Source: Zhihengliuella flava (GTDB lineage: Bacteria; Actinomycetota; Actinomycetes; Actinomycetales; Micrococcaceae). Taken from it: DNA of 64,000 bases. Position 1 is the stretch's first letter; each line of letters opens with the position of its first letter. This document shows positions 45,190 through 54,074 of this stretch, piece after piece. Below the pieces are notes generated by a model. That model searched no databases. It had not been told where the DNA came from and saw only the letters and a program-made list of their open reading frames with translations. The DNA lies in assembly GCF_015751895.1 (NCBI RefSeq), contig NZ_JADOTZ010000001.1:310001-374000 (forward strand). The letters run 5' to 3'. A program made the position numbers and the translations under genes.

Positions 45190-46964
45190 CCGTTCTCCTC
45201 CCCCGTCGCCGATGCGCCAGCGCTGAGTTGATCGGACAGCGCGGCCAAGCGCCGGGCCACATCGTCGAACTCTGCTGGCTGCGTGGGCGCGTCACCCAAA
45301 AGGTCGGTGAAGCGTCGGGCGTCCGCCTCCAGCAACGCCCGGACCCGCTCGTCCAGTTGGCCGCGGGCCTTCTTGGCGAGCCGGCGAACGGCATCCTCCC
45401 CGAAAATCGACTCCAAGAGCTTTTGGCCGACGACGGCGGAGCCACCCGCGATGCCGATCTCGAGGCCGGTGAGCCCGGCCGTGGACGCAAAGACCACCAC
45501 CATGAGGGCCACCGCGATCCCGTTGACCCCCAGGGAAAGCATCCGGGCGGCGAACCGCTTGCCCTGCCCCTCGGCACGAATCAGCTCCAGCAAGTCCCCC
45601 TGCCACGCGCGCACCTCGGTCGCCGCACGCTCACTGAATCCTTCGCCGTTCACGTCTAGGCGCCGTCCGGCGATGAGCTCCCTGCCCGCCGGAGTGGTGC
45701 GCCAGCGCGCTGCGGCCCCTTCGGCCGCGCCCGCCGCGGCGTCAACGATCACGGCGTGCAAGCCCGTCTCGATGGCCTCCTCGACGCTGTCCACGGGGGC
45801 CGGGCGCCCCGTGAAGAACGCGCCGACCCGGTCTCGGACTCGGGAAATCGTGGATTCGACCGAGCGAAAGAACTCGCCCGTGCCGACGACGTCCTGCCAC
45901 CGGGCCAGCACTTCGCCGCGCAAGAGCGTGCCGTTGGCGCTGGCCTCAGATATGGCCTGGGCCGCCTCGGCATAGGCCTGACGGACCTGCTGGCACAGTT
46001 CGCCCTCCGCATCCCGCTGCTCGGCCACCGCCTCGGCGAGGCGGGCGACGTCGTCGGACGCCTGGCGCAGCGATCCGGCGAGCGTGCGCGCAGCGATGGC
46101 ACGCCGCGCCTCGGCATCGGAGCCGAGGTGCGTCAACCATTGCCTCAGCTCGGCGACGGAATCGTCCGGAAGCATGCGCTGTTCGTCCAACGGTTGCTCC
46201 GCGATCACGAACAGGCGCGCGTGCGCGAGGCCGCGTTCGATGAGCATTTCCCGCAAGTGCGCCGAAACCTCGCCAGCGGCCCCCTCCGGCACGCGGTCCA
46301 AGACCACGGCCACCGTGACGTCCCGGGCCGCGGCGTCGGCCAGCAGCCCCCACCCTACGGCGTCAGCGTAACGATTGGCCGTCGTGACGAACATCCACAG
46401 ATCTGCCGCGGCGAGCAATTGCCCCGCCAACTGGCGGTTGGCATCCTCCACGGAATCGATGTCCGGGGCATCCAGCAGGCCCAGGCCTCTCGGCACGGCA
46501 CCATCCTGAACCATCAGGAGGCCGTCTGTCGCGGCGTCGCTCGACGACGGCGCGCGGTCGTCGCTTGGCGTCGCCTGTCTCCCGGTGTAGCTGCCGCGGG
46601 TACGCCGCAGACCGGGCAGGACGTTCTCCCCGAGAAACCACGGCGCATCGTCCGCCGCGTGGATCAACACCGGCTGGCGGGTCGTCGGGCGGATAGCGCC
46701 CGCACGGGTCACGGGCCGCCCCACCAACGCGTTGACCAGGGTCGACTTTCCCGCGCCGGTGGAACCGCCGACGACGCACAGGAGCGGGGCTCCGAGCGTG
46801 GACAGCCGAGGCCGGACGTGATCGCGCAGCCGGAGAGCGAGGTGGCGAGAGAGGTCCCTCGCTGCGGCTGCCGCCGGCGCGGCCAACGGCAGGTCCGTGG
46901 CGTCGAGGAGGCCGAGTGTCTGGTCAACAAGCCCGGTGGCGCTAACTGTGTTCACCCCACCCAT
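45186..46964 (-). CDS. dynamin-like GTPase, first of the pair
   Basis: About 592 residues. The G1 loop GGSTGAGKST is near 47-56, LLDAPDIDS for G3 near 138-146, and a G4-like VVLDRVP near 190-196. A helical middle part follows, then hydrophobic segments near 475-510 (GVNGIAVALMVVVFASTAGL; IGIAGGSAVVG) and a C-terminal helical region. I choose ATG 46964. The frame is open for 91 further codons but these are Arg-, Gly- and Pro-rich and overlap the next gene. It overlaps the second GTPase by 4 bases. A pair of different dynamin-like GTPases in one operon suggests a heteromeric membrane machine. Confidence 0.78.
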   Translation of the reverse strand: MGGVNTVSATGLVDQTLGLLDATDLPLAAPAAAAARDLSRHLALRLRDHVRPRLSTLGAPLLCVVGGSTGAGKSTLVNALVGRPVTRAGAIRPTTRQPVLIHAADDAPWFLGENVLPGLRRTRGSYTGRQATPSDDRAPSSSDAATDGLLMVQDGAVPRGLGLLDAPDIDSVEDANRQLAGQLLAAADLWMFVTTANRYADAVGWGLLADAAARDVTVAVVLDRVPEGAAGEVSAHLREMLIERGLAHARLFVIAEQPLDEQRMLPDDSVAELRQWLTHLGSDAEARRAIAARTLAGSLRQASDDVARLAEAVAEQRDAEGELCQQVRQAYAEAAQAISEASANGTLLRGEVLARWQDVVGTGEFFRSVESTISRVRDRVGAFFTGRPAPVDSVEEAIETGLHAVIVDAAAGAAEGAAARWRTTPAGRELIAGRRLDVNGEGFSERAATEVRAWQGDLLELIRAEGQGKRFAARMLSLGVNGIAVALMVVVFASTAGLTGLEIGIAGGSAVVGQKLLESIFGEDAVRRLAKKARGQLDERVRALLEADARRFTDLLGDAPTQPAEFDDVARRLAALSDQLSAGASATGEENG

Positions 46965-47044
46965 CTTGCCGTAGATGACGCCCTCGGCCCCAGATCGCGT
47001 CAGGCGCGGACCGTGGAGCGGCACAACAAGCCACCAAACGCCAC

Positions 47045-47416
47045 CTACTGGCTGCCCGCAGTACGGTCGGCGGGCTGCAACGCCTCTGGCGCGGGGAACG
47101 GCAACTGGTGAACAGCCGCTCGGGAGCCGACGACGGACGCGGACCCCAGCGCATCCTCCACCACGCGAACGCCTTCCGAGCTGACCTCCGTGATCCGAAC
47201 GCGCGTCTGCCGGCCATCCGCGTGACTCAGGACCCACGGGTCGGCAAGGTAGCCGAGGCCGAGCCTCTCCAGCCGTTCCTCGGCCTCGAGCCAGTCGACC
47301 CGGCCAGAGATTTCACGCCCCAGGGCGTTGATGGCGACGAAGTCCTCGCCCACCATGCGAATCCAGCCGAGGCGCTCACCGTCCGAGCGTCGGCACTCAA
47401 TCCAGCTGGGGTCCAT
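47045..47416 (-). CDS. hypothetical protein, 123 aa
   Basis: 123 residues, no signal peptide or membrane helix. The opening MDPSWIECRRSDGERLGWI and the central DFVAINALGREIS and DWLEAEERLERLGL suggest a small beta-rich fold followed by a helix. The frame stays open upstream through the terminator and a tRNA-Glu gene, so the ATG at 47416 is the only sensible start. It lies between the tRNA genes and the GTPase operon, 80 bases before the first GTPase start. I do not recognise it beyond its look of a conserved actinobacterial protein. Confidence 0.68.
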   Translation of the reverse strand: MDPSWIECRRSDGERLGWIRMVGEDFVAINALGREISGRVDWLEAEERLERLGLGYLADPWVLSHADGRQTRVRITEVSSEGVRVVEDALGSASVVGSRAAVHQLPFPAPEALQPADRTAGSQ

Positions 47417-47497
47417 GACATCACCGTACACCGGTGAGGGGATCGCCGCCCCTGGCCATCGATTCACGGCATTACGGTAGGAGAGCCGACTTAAAGC

Positions 47498-47530
47498 AAA
47501 ATCCCGGAAGCGTCTCGCTTCCGGGATTTT
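47498..47530 (-). terminator. terminator after the tRNA genes
   Basis: Perfect 15-bp arms (AAAATCCCGGAAGCG and its complement) with a 3-base loop lie 7 bases after tRNA-Glu. On the minus strand the stem ends in TTTT, followed by GCTTT, a standard intrinsic terminator. Confidence 0.9.
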
Positions 47531-47536
47531 CAAGGG

Positions 47537-47609
47537 TGACCCCAGCGGGATTCGAACCCGCGTTGCCGCCGTGAGAGGGCGGAGTACTAGGCCGCTATAC
47601 GATGGGGCC
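47537..47609 (-). tRNA. tRNA-Glu (CTC)
   Basis: 73 bases with the acceptor stem GGCCCCA pairing TGGGGTC, discriminator A, and the anticodon arm CCGCC-CTCTCAC-GGCGG giving anticodon CTC. The T-loop GGTTCGAATCC is intact. No CCA is encoded. It is identical to the copy at 47701-47773 and is the last gene of the tRNA cluster. Confidence 0.97.
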
Positions 47610-47642
47610 CTTGGTGACACAAGCACAAGATCCTGAACCGTG

Positions 47643-47671
47643 TGCATCACCACCGCGTGGGTCGTGATGCA
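47643..47671 (-). other. hairpin between the two tRNA-Glu genes
   Basis: Arms TGCATCAC and GTGATGCA pair perfectly, with a smaller CAC/GTG pairing in the loop. It may mark a processing site between the two tRNAs. Confidence 0.35.
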
Positions 47672-47700
47672 TATGAACAGCCATCAACTGCTTGCGCTCG

Positions 47701-47773
47701 TGACCCCAGCGGGATTCGAACCCGCGTTGCCGCCGTGAGAGGGCGGAGTACTAGGCCGCTATACGATGGGGCC
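47701..47773 (-). tRNA. tRNA-Glu (CTC)
   Basis: Second, base-for-base identical copy of the 73-base tRNA-Glu with anticodon CTC. It is 91 bases upstream of the other copy and downstream of tRNA-Gln in the direction of transcription. Confidence 0.97.
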
Positions 47774-47846
47774 GAACGCTTGTGGCGACCGGCGGACCGC
47801 TCTCCACATTGCTGAGGAATCCCACGTCAGACGTGGAATTCCTGCG

Positions 47847-47918
47847 CTGGGGTACCAGGACTCGAACCTAGAATGACGGTACCAGAAACCGTTGTGTTGC
47901 CAATTACACCATACCCCA
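47847..47918 (-). tRNA. tRNA-Gln (CTG)
   Basis: 72 bases: acceptor TGGGGTA pairing TACCCCA, discriminator G, anticodon arm ACGGT-TTCTGGT-ACCGT giving anticodon CTG. First gene of the tRNA cluster. In most Actinobacteria this tRNA is first charged with glutamate by GltX and then amidated by GatCAB, which fits the neighbouring gltX gene. Confidence 0.96.
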
Positions 47919-47987
47919 TGGTGTTACCTCGGCGGCCGGTTAGTCATCCGTGCGGATTCCGTTTCCAGCGCCTCAGCACGAGTAAAT

Positions 47988-48016
47988 ACTCTACACACAG
48001 TGCGCAGGAAATCCAA
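47988..48016 (-). promoter_or_regulatory. candidate promoter of the tRNA cluster
   Basis: On the minus strand TTGGAT (48011-48016) and TAGAGT (47988-47993) are 17 bases apart, 70 bases before tRNA-Gln and after the gltX stop. Confidence 0.45.
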
Positions 48017-48071
48017 AACGGCCCCCAGCCGCCGAGGTGGTGTTCCTGCTCACACCCCGGCGGCTCACGCT

Positions 48072-49586
48072 CTAGCGGTTTGCGACCACGTCAGCGAAGG
48101 CACGCAGCCGGACGAGGCACGACTCCCGCCCCAAGATGACCATCGACTCGAACAAGGGAGGCGAGACGCGGCGGCCGGAGATCGCCGCCCGGACGGGCCC
48201 GAAAGCCTTACGCGGCTTGAGCTCTAGTCCATCGATGAGCGCCCCGCGCAGCGCCCCCTCGATCGCTTCCTGATCCCAGGAGTCGACGGCCTCCAGGGCC
48301 GAGATGGAGGCGGACACCACCTCTGGCAGGTTCTCCGGCATGCCCTTCAGCGCATCGTCAGCCACCTGCAGGTCTGCGTCAGCCACGAACAAGAAACCGG
48401 CCATCTCTGGCGCCTCGCCGAGCAAGCCGATGCGCTCCTGCACCAGCGGGGCGACCGCATCGAGAATCTCCGCTTCGCGCTCGGTCAGCTCCTCCCCCGT
48501 GAGGGAAGCCGCGGCAAAGTAGGGAACCAGCCGGTCCCGGAAATCGGCCGGGTCGAGTCGGCGAACGTGCGTCCCGTTGATCGCCTCGGCCTTTTTCAGA
48601 TCGAAGCGGGCCGGGTTCTTGAGCACATCGGCCACGTCAAAGGCCTCGATGAGCTGCTCGCGCGTGAAGATATCCTCGTCTGCCGAGAGGCTCCAGCCCA
48701 GCAGCGAGAGGTAGTTGAGCAGGCCCTCGGGGATGAAGCCGCGGTCCCGGTGAATGAACAGATTGGACTCGGGGTCACGCTTGGACAGCTTCTTGTTCCC
48801 CTGGCCCATGACGTAGGGCAAGTGGCCGAAGAGCGGCATGTACTGCGCGACGCCGCACTGGATCAGCGCCCGGTAGAGAGCAATCTGCCGCGGGGTTGAG
48901 GACAGCAAATCCTCGCCGCGCAGGACGTGAGTGATCCCCATCAGCGCGTCGTCGACCGGATTGACCAGCGTGTAGAGCGGCTTGCCGTTACCCCGCACCA
49001 CCACAAAGTCCGGCGTCGAGCCGGCCTTGAACGTGATCTCTCCGCGAACCAGATCCGTAAACGTGAGGTCCTCGTCAGGCATGCGCAGTCTCAGGACCGG
49101 CTCGCGCCCTTCCGCGCGGAAGGCGGCCTTCTGCTCGTCAGTCAGGTCGCGGTCAAAATTGTCGTAGCCGAGCTTCGGGTCGCGGCCCGCCGCGCGATGG
49201 CGCTCTTCAACCTCTTCCGGCGAGGAGAACGATTCATACACGTGACCGCCGGCCTTGAGCTGCTCGATGACCTCGGCGTAGATGTCCGCGCGCTGCGACT
49301 GACGGTAGGGCTCGTGCGGGCCGCCGACGCCGACTCCTTCGTCCCACGTGATCCCGAGCCAGTCCAGGGCGTCGAGGAGCTGCTGATAGCTCTCCTCGGA
49401 ATCGCGGGCGGCGTCCGTGTCCTCGATGCGGAAGATCATCTTGCCGCCGGTATGGCGGGCGTAGGCCCAGTTGAACAAGGCGGTGCGAATCAAGCCCACA
49501 TGGGGCGTGCCCGTCGGAGACGGGCAGAAACGAACGCGGACGGGGGTTTCTTCGGTCACTGTCGGCAGTGTGGTGGCGCTAGTCAT
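48072..49586 (-). CDS. gltX: glutamyl-tRNA synthetase
   Basis: Charges tRNA-Glu, and in bacteria lacking GlnRS also tRNA-Gln. About 504 residues of the class I type. The HIGH-like motif is PTGTPHVGL near 26-34, and the KMSKS-like loop is KKLSKRD near 264-270. The ATG at 49586 is chosen because a TAGGAT box (49597-49602) overlaps the earlier ATG at 49598, which would leave that codon upstream of the transcript start. The adjacent tRNA-Gln and tRNA-Glu genes are its substrates. Confidence 0.95.
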   Translation of the reverse strand: MTSATTLPTVTEETPVRVRFCPSPTGTPHVGLIRTALFNWAYARHTGGKMIFRIEDTDAARDSEESYQQLLDALDWLGITWDEGVGVGGPHEPYRQSQRADIYAEVIEQLKAGGHVYESFSSPEEVEERHRAAGRDPKLGYDNFDRDLTDEQKAAFRAEGREPVLRLRMPDEDLTFTDLVRGEITFKAGSTPDFVVVRGNGKPLYTLVNPVDDALMGITHVLRGEDLLSSTPRQIALYRALIQCGVAQYMPLFGHLPYVMGQGNKKLSKRDPESNLFIHRDRGFIPEGLLNYLSLLGWSLSADEDIFTREQLIEAFDVADVLKNPARFDLKKAEAINGTHVRRLDPADFRDRLVPYFAAASLTGEELTEREAEILDAVAPLVQERIGLLGEAPEMAGFLFVADADLQVADDALKGMPENLPEVVSASISALEAVDSWDQEAIEGALRGALIDGLELKPRKAFGPVRAAISGRRVSPPLFESMVILGRESCLVRLRAFADVVANR

Positions 49587-49596
49587 GATGTGTCCC

Positions 49597-49602
49597 ATCC
49601 TA
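49597..49602 (-). promoter_or_regulatory. -10 box of gltX
   Basis: TAGGAT on the minus strand ends 10 bases before the preferred ATG, predicting a leader of only a few bases. Confidence 0.4.
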
Positions 49603-49653
49603 GCGCCGCACGCCCCGGCGGGCGCAGCCGCAACGTCCCTCAGCGGCGATCTG

Positions 49654-49929
49654 CTAGCGGCGCCGGTTCGCCCGGCCCGAGGAACCGCGCACGACGCGCG
49701 CGATCCGAACCCAGAGCAGCGCCAGTGCCCCCGTCACGGCGATGAGGATCAGAGCCAAGACGACGACGTCGTGCGCGCCCCCGCGGTGGGCCACCCGAGC
49801 AGCGCCGCCACACAACAGCGCCGCAGCGAACAAAACACCAGGGCGGCGCCGGACGAGTGATGCCAGCCGCTGCCAGGCCCCGCCGCGCCGCGGATCGGAG
49901 CTGCGGGACCGTGGCCTGCGCGTGGTCAC
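49654..49929 (-). CDS. hypothetical small membrane protein
   Basis: 91 residues starting with GTG. Strongly basic ends surround two hydrophobic segments, [17 protein letters not shown] near 31-47 and [20 protein letters not shown] near 55-74. It lies between the fumarylacetoacetase-family gene (13 bases upstream) and gltX on the same strand. I do not recognise a family, and the very high G+C makes a chance frame possible, but the tight spacing and two clear helices favour a real gene. Confidence 0.5.
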   Translation of the reverse strand: MTTRRPRSRSSDPRRGGAWQRLASLVRRRPGVLFAAALLCGGAARVAHRGGAHDVVVLALILIAVTGALALLWVRIARVVRGSSGRANRRR

Positions 49930-49942
49930 CGAAGGGCCGGGC

Positions 49943-50704
49943 TTAGCGCCGGAAGTGGTTGATCAGGGTCCCGATGCCCTCGATCTCCACCTCATACCGC
50001 TGGCCCTCGCGCACCAGGCCTACACCGGCCGGGGTTCCGGTCAGGATGACGTCGCCGGGCAGGAGGGTGAACGCCTGCGAGGCGTAGGACACGAGCTCCG
50101 CGGCCGTCCAGATCATCTCCGCCGTGGACCCTTCCTGAACCGTCTCGCCGTCGAGGCGCCCGGCGATGGCGACGTCCTCCGGGTCAAGGTCCGTCTCAAT
50201 CCACGGGCCGATGGGGCAGGAACCATCCCACCCCTTGGCCCGGGCCCACTGGCCGTCGGTGCGCTGAGCGTCCCGAGCGGTGAGGTCGTTCGCGCAGGTG
50301 TACCCGAACACCACGTCAGCGACCTTCTCCGCCGGCACATCCTTACAAATGCGTCCGATCACGACGGCCAGTTCCGCCTCAAAGGACACCTCGTCGGAAA
50401 ATGCGGGCAGCGTCACCGGATCGCCCGGGCCGGTGATCGCGGTGTTGGGCTTGAGGAACATCAGCGGCGAGGTGGGCACCTCGTTGCCCAATTCCTTCGC
50501 GTGATCAGCGTAGGTCCGCCCAAAGCAAATGACCTTGGACCGGGGAATGATGGGCGCGACGAGGCGGACGTCGTCCAGCGCGAACTTATTCCCAGTGGGC
50601 TGAATGCCCTGGTAGAACGGGTCGCCGGCAATTCCGACGATCTGGTCACCATCGACGACGCCGTACTGCGGGTCGGCGTCTACTACAAAACGTGCAATGC
50701 GCAT
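49943..50704 (-). CDS. fumarylacetoacetate hydrolase family protein
   Basis: 253 residues, about the size of single-domain FAH-family hydrolases, isomerases and decarboxylases. VICFGRTYADHAKELGN near 61-77, MFLKPNTAITGPGD near 84-97 and FEAELAVVIGR near 110-120 (two metal-binding Glu) identify the family; LLPGDVILTGTPAGVG near 220-235 closes the active site. The ATG at 50704 is used; the frame is open for 69 more codons inside galE. The exact substrate cannot be told from sequence. Confidence 0.88.
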   Translation of the reverse strand: MRIARFVVDADPQYGVVDGDQIVGIAGDPFYQGIQPTGNKFALDDVRLVAPIIPRSKVICFGRTYADHAKELGNEVPTSPLMFLKPNTAITGPGDPVTLPAFSDEVSFEAELAVVIGRICKDVPAEKVADVVFGYTCANDLTARDAQRTDGQWARAKGWDGSCPIGPWIETDLDPEDVAIAGRLDGETVQEGSTAEMIWTAAELVSYASQAFTLLPGDVILTGTPAGVGLVREGQRYEVEIEGIGTLINHFRR

Positions 50705-50714
50705 GGATCCCACC

Positions 50715-51743
50715 TTACGCGGTGTAGCCCCCCGGATGCTTGCGCTGCCACGCGAGGGTGTCCCGGACCATCTCGTCGAGGCCGCGTTGCGCTCGCCACC
50801 CCAGCTCCGTGGCCGCCTTGCGGCAATCGGCGTAGGAGACGGCGACGTCTCCGGGCCGTCGCGGCCCGATCTCATAGGCAATCTCCCGCCCAGCCACAGC
50901 AGCCGTGGCACGAATCACCTCCAGCACGCTGGTGCCGCGGCCCGTTCCGAGATTCCAGATCGCGGCCCGCCCGGGCGACGTCGCCGCGCGCGCCGCGACG
51001 GCGTCGAGGGCACGCAGGTGCCCTTCGGCGAGATCCAGCACGTGGATGAAATCGCGAATGCCCGTCCCGTCCGGCGTCGGATAGTCGCCTCCGTGGATCT
51101 TCACGGCCGCCCGGGATCCAACAGCTGCGGCAGCGATGAGCGGCATGAGATTGCTCGGCTCACCCGCCGGTGACTCCCCGAGGTCGCCGGAGGGATGAGC
51201 GCCGACCGGATTGAAGTACCGCAGAATCGCCACCTGAAACTCGGGGTGCGCCGCCGCCAGATCGCTGAGCATCGCCTCGCAGACCGCCTTGGTGCGTCCG
51301 TACGGGTTCGCCGGCGCGAGCGTTGCCTCCTCGCTGACCGGCATGGAGTCGGCCCGGCCGTAGACGCTCGCGCTCGAGCTAAACACCAGCCGGCTGCAGC
51401 CAGCCGCGAGCATGGCATCCAGAACGTTGAGTGTGCCGCCGACGTTGACACGGTAGTACCGCTCTGGTTCGGCCACAGACTCCCCCGCCGCCTTGAGCCC
51501 AGCAAAATGCACGACGGCGTCAGGCGCCGCCGCGACCACCGCGCGGGTCAGCGCGTCGGCATCGAGCACGTCGGCCACCGCTACCTCGACTCGGCGCCCC
51601 GCCAAAGCCTCAACGCGGCGCAGGGCTTCAGCGGAGGCGCCCGAGAAGTCGTCAACGACCGTGACTCGATGCCCGGCCTCGAGCAGGACCAGAACGGTGT
51701 GGGAGCCGATATAGCCGGCCCCGCCGGTCACCAGAACGTGCAC
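50715..51743 (-). CDS. galE: UDP-glucose 4-epimerase
   Basis: Interconverts UDP-glucose and UDP-galactose. 342 residues. The NAD-binding GGAGYIGSHTVLVL is near 7-20, and the active-site NPYGRTKAVCE near 147-157 has the Tyr-x3-Lys pair. IRDFIHVLDLAEGHL near 230-244 is typical. It sits between ilvE (7 bases upstream) and the FAH-family gene. It could supply galactose units for the glycosyltransferase island, but it is far from it. Confidence 0.94.
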   Translation of the reverse strand: MHVLVTGGAGYIGSHTVLVLLEAGHRVTVVDDFSGASAEALRRVEALAGRRVEVAVADVLDADALTRAVVAAAPDAVVHFAGLKAAGESVAEPERYYRVNVGGTLNVLDAMLAAGCSRLVFSSSASVYGRADSMPVSEEATLAPANPYGRTKAVCEAMLSDLAAAHPEFQVAILRYFNPVGAHPSGDLGESPAGEPSNLMPLIAAAAVGSRAAVKIHGGDYPTPDGTGIRDFIHVLDLAEGHLRALDAVAARAATSPGRAAIWNLGTGRGTSVLEVIRATAAVAGREIAYEIGPRRPGDVAVSYADCRKAATELGWRAQRGLDEMVRDTLAWQRKHPGGYTA

Positions 51744-51750
51744 GCGCCCG

Positions 51751-52839
51751 CTAGGCGAGACGGGTCAACCAGCCATGCTGGTCCGCCACGGCACCGGTCT
51801 GGATGCCAAGCAGCTGCTCGCGAATGCTCAGCGTCAGGCTCTCCTGCGGAAGCGCCGGCGACGCGATGTCCCCCTCCGTGGTTTTCAACAGGCCGATGGG
51901 GGTGATCACGGCCGCGGTTCCGCAGGCAAAGACTTCCCGAAGCTGACCGTTCTCCGCGGCGCGACGCCACTCGTCCAGCGTGAACTTGCGCTCCTCGACC
52001 TTCAGTCCGCGATCCTTGAGCAACTGAATGACGGAGGCGCGCGTTATGCCGTGCAGAATGTTTCCGTTCAACGCCGGCGTGACAACCGTGCCATCGGCCA
52101 TGACGAAGAAGACGTTCATGCCGCCGAGTTCTTCCACCGCGTTGTCATTGAACGGGTCGAGGAACAGGACCTGCTGGCACCCGTTCTCCTCGGCCTCCAG
52201 CTGGGCCGCCAAGGACGCGGCGTAGTTCCCGCCGCACTTGGCCTCGCCGGTGCCTCCACGGCCAGCACGTGCATATTTGGTGGCCAACCAAATGGAGACC
52301 GGCTTGAGTTCGCCGCCGAAGTAGTTTCCGGCCGGGGAGGCAATCAGCCGGTACGAGACCTCGCGCGCCGGGCGCACGCCCAAGAAGGCCTCGGTCGCGA
52401 TCATGAAGGGGCGCAGGTAGAGCGCCTCGCCATCGCCGGAGGGGACCCACGCCCGGTCCGCTGCGACGAGTTCTTTGAGGGACGTCACGAAGGCTTCGAC
52501 GGGCAGTTCGGGCAGGGCCAATCGCCGTGCGGACGCATTGAAGCGCTCCGCGTTGGCCTCGGGGCGGAAGGTCCACACTGTGCCATCGGCGTGGCGGTAG
52601 GCCTTCAAACCCTCAAAGATTTCCTGACCATAATGCAGGACGGATGCGGCCGGATCGAGGCTGATGGGGCCGTACGCCTCGATGCGAGCGTTGGACCACC
52701 GGCCGCCGTCGGAGGTGTGATTCCAATCGATCACCGCAGTGTGGTCGGTGAAGTGGTTACCGAACCCGGGGTTGGCGAGTACGGCCGCGCGCTCCTCGTC
52801 GCTCCGAGGGGTGGTGGAGAGCTGCTGGGAGAATTCCAT
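51751..52839 (-). CDS. ilvE: branched-chain amino-acid aminotransferase
   Basis: IlvE makes the last step of leucine, isoleucine and valine synthesis using PLP and glutamate. About 362 residues, class IV fold. Substrate-side YGQEIFEGLKAYRHADG is near 70-86; the PLP Lys lies in EAKCGGNYAASL near 188-199; the family motif GTAAVITPIG is near 305-314. ATG 52839 is preferred on length; a GTG at 52878 is possible. It follows leuB by about 90 bases. Confidence 0.93.
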   Translation of the reverse strand: MEFSQQLSTTPRSDEERAAVLANPGFGNHFTDHTAVIDWNHTSDGGRWSNARIEAYGPISLDPAASVLHYGQEIFEGLKAYRHADGTVWTFRPEANAERFNASARRLALPELPVEAFVTSLKELVAADRAWVPSGDGEALYLRPFMIATEAFLGVRPAREVSYRLIASPAGNYFGGELKPVSIWLATKYARAGRGGTGEAKCGGNYAASLAAQLEAEENGCQQVLFLDPFNDNAVEELGGMNVFFVMADGTVVTPALNGNILHGITRASVIQLLKDRGLKVEERKFTLDEWRRAAENGQLREVFACGTAAVITPIGLLKTTEGDIASPALPQESLTLSIREQLLGIQTGAVADQHGWLTRLA

Positions 52840-52928
52840 GGTGCCGGCGATGCTTTCTCTTGAACGGTTCGTGGCCACGAGCGGGTTTTCGGGCGACAGT
52901 GCCCCGACGTGCCCGCTCAGCAGCCAGC

Positions 52929-53990
52929 TTAGGCTACGAGCCCGGCGATCGCATCGCCGATTTCCGAGGTGCCGCGCTCATCCGTGAGCTCGGCGCGGGA
53001 CGTAATGTCCTCCTCCACCGCTCGGGTGACGGACGCGGCGGCGTCGTCCATTCCGAGGTGCTCCAGCAGGAGAGCCACCGACAGGATGGCGGCCGTTGGA
53101 TCGGCCTTTTGCTGGCCGGCAATATCCGGAGCCGAGCCGTGGACGGGCTCAAACATGCTGGGCTCGGTCCGGTCCATGTTGAGATTGCCACTGGCGGCCA
53201 GCCCGATTCCTCCGGTCACGGCCCCCGCAAGGTCGGTCAGGATATCCCCAAAGAGGTTATCGGTGACGATCACGTCGAAGCGGGACGGGTCGGTGGTCAT
53301 GAAGATGGTGGCCGCGTCCACGTGCATGTAGTCGTGGCTCACGTCGGGGAACTCCGCGGCGACCGCCTCGACGGTTCGGCGCCACAAGTGCCCTGCATGC
53401 ACGAGGACGTTGTGCTTGTGCACCAACGTGACCTTCTTGCGCGGCCGCTGCGCGGCGCGGGCGAACGCGTCGCGCACCACGCGTTCGACGCCGTGGGCGG
53501 TGTTGACCGAGACTTCCGTGGCGATCTCGTGCGCGGTCCCGACGCGCAAAGCTCCGCCGTTGCCCACGTACGGCCCTTCCGTGCCCTCGCGCACCACCAC
53601 GAAGTCGATCTCCCCGGGGTGCGCTAGCGGGCTGGGGACGCCCGGGAACAGTTTGGCGGGGCGCAGATTCACGTAGTGGTCCAAGCTGAAGCGCAATTTC
53701 AGCAGCAGGTCTCGCTCGATCAAGCCCGAGGGAATTCGCGTGTCCCCCGGCGCTGCGCCGACGGCTCCGAACAGGATCGCCTCGTGGCCGCGGATGGAAG
53801 CCAGCGTGTCGTCGTTCAGCACCTCGCCGGAGGCCAGCCAATGCTCGGCGCCCAAGGCATATTCCGTGAGGTTGACGCTGACGTCGGCGGCTTCAGTGGC
53901 ACGGTGCAACACCTTGACCGCTTCGGCGATCACCTCCGGCCCGATGCCGTCTCCCGGGATGACTGCAAGATCAATACTGCGGTTGCTCAT
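52929..53990 (-). CDS. leuB: 3-isopropylmalate dehydrogenase
   Basis: Oxidatively decarboxylates 3-isopropylmalate in leucine synthesis. 353 residues. The N-terminal [15 protein letters not shown] is near 6-20. The metal- and substrate-binding segments [12 protein letters not shown] near 131-142, [11 protein letters not shown] near 186-196 and the [14 protein letters not shown] segment near 240-253 (Asp ligands) are intact. It is upstream of ilvE on the same strand. TAGGCT lies 6 bases before the ATG, suggesting a leaderless transcript. Confidence 0.96.
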   Translation of the reverse strand: MSNRSIDLAVIPGDGIGPEVIAEAVKVLHRATEAADVSVNLTEYALGAEHWLASGEVLNDDTLASIRGHEAILFGAVGAAPGDTRIPSGLIERDLLLKLRFSLDHYVNLRPAKLFPGVPSPLAHPGEIDFVVVREGTEGPYVGNGGALRVGTAHEIATEVSVNTAHGVERVVRDAFARAAQRPRKKVTLVHKHNVLVHAGHLWRRTVEAVAAEFPDVSHDYMHVDAATIFMTTDPSRFDVIVTDNLFGDILTDLAGAVTGGIGLAASGNLNMDRTEPSMFEPVHGSAPDIAGQQKADPTAAILSVALLLEHLGMDDAAASVTRAVEEDITSRAELTDERGTSEIGDAIAGLVA

Positions 53991-53996
53991 GCCTCC

Positions 53997-54002
53997 AGCC
54001 TA
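53997..54002 (-). promoter_or_regulatory. -10 box of leuB
   Basis: TAGGCT on the minus strand ends 6 bases before ATG 53990; the intervening GGAGGC could alternatively act as a very close ribosome-binding site. Confidence 0.4.
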
Positions 54003-54061
54003 CTCAGGCAGTCCGCATGATGATCACCTTGTCTCACATCATGAACACGCCGGGGTGGCCC

Positions 54062-54067
54062 TAGGAT
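54062..54067 (+). promoter_or_regulatory. -10 box of the histidine kinase gene
   Basis: TAGGAT ends 7 bases before ATG 54075, consistent with a leaderless transcript. AGGA inside the box might instead serve as a ribosome-binding site. Confidence 0.38.
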
Positions 54068-54074
54068 ATTCGGC

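Noticed and set aside
47417-47653. Upstream extension of the 123-residue protein gene
   Set aside because: The extension crosses a perfect terminator and a tRNA-Glu gene, so the gene must start at 47416.
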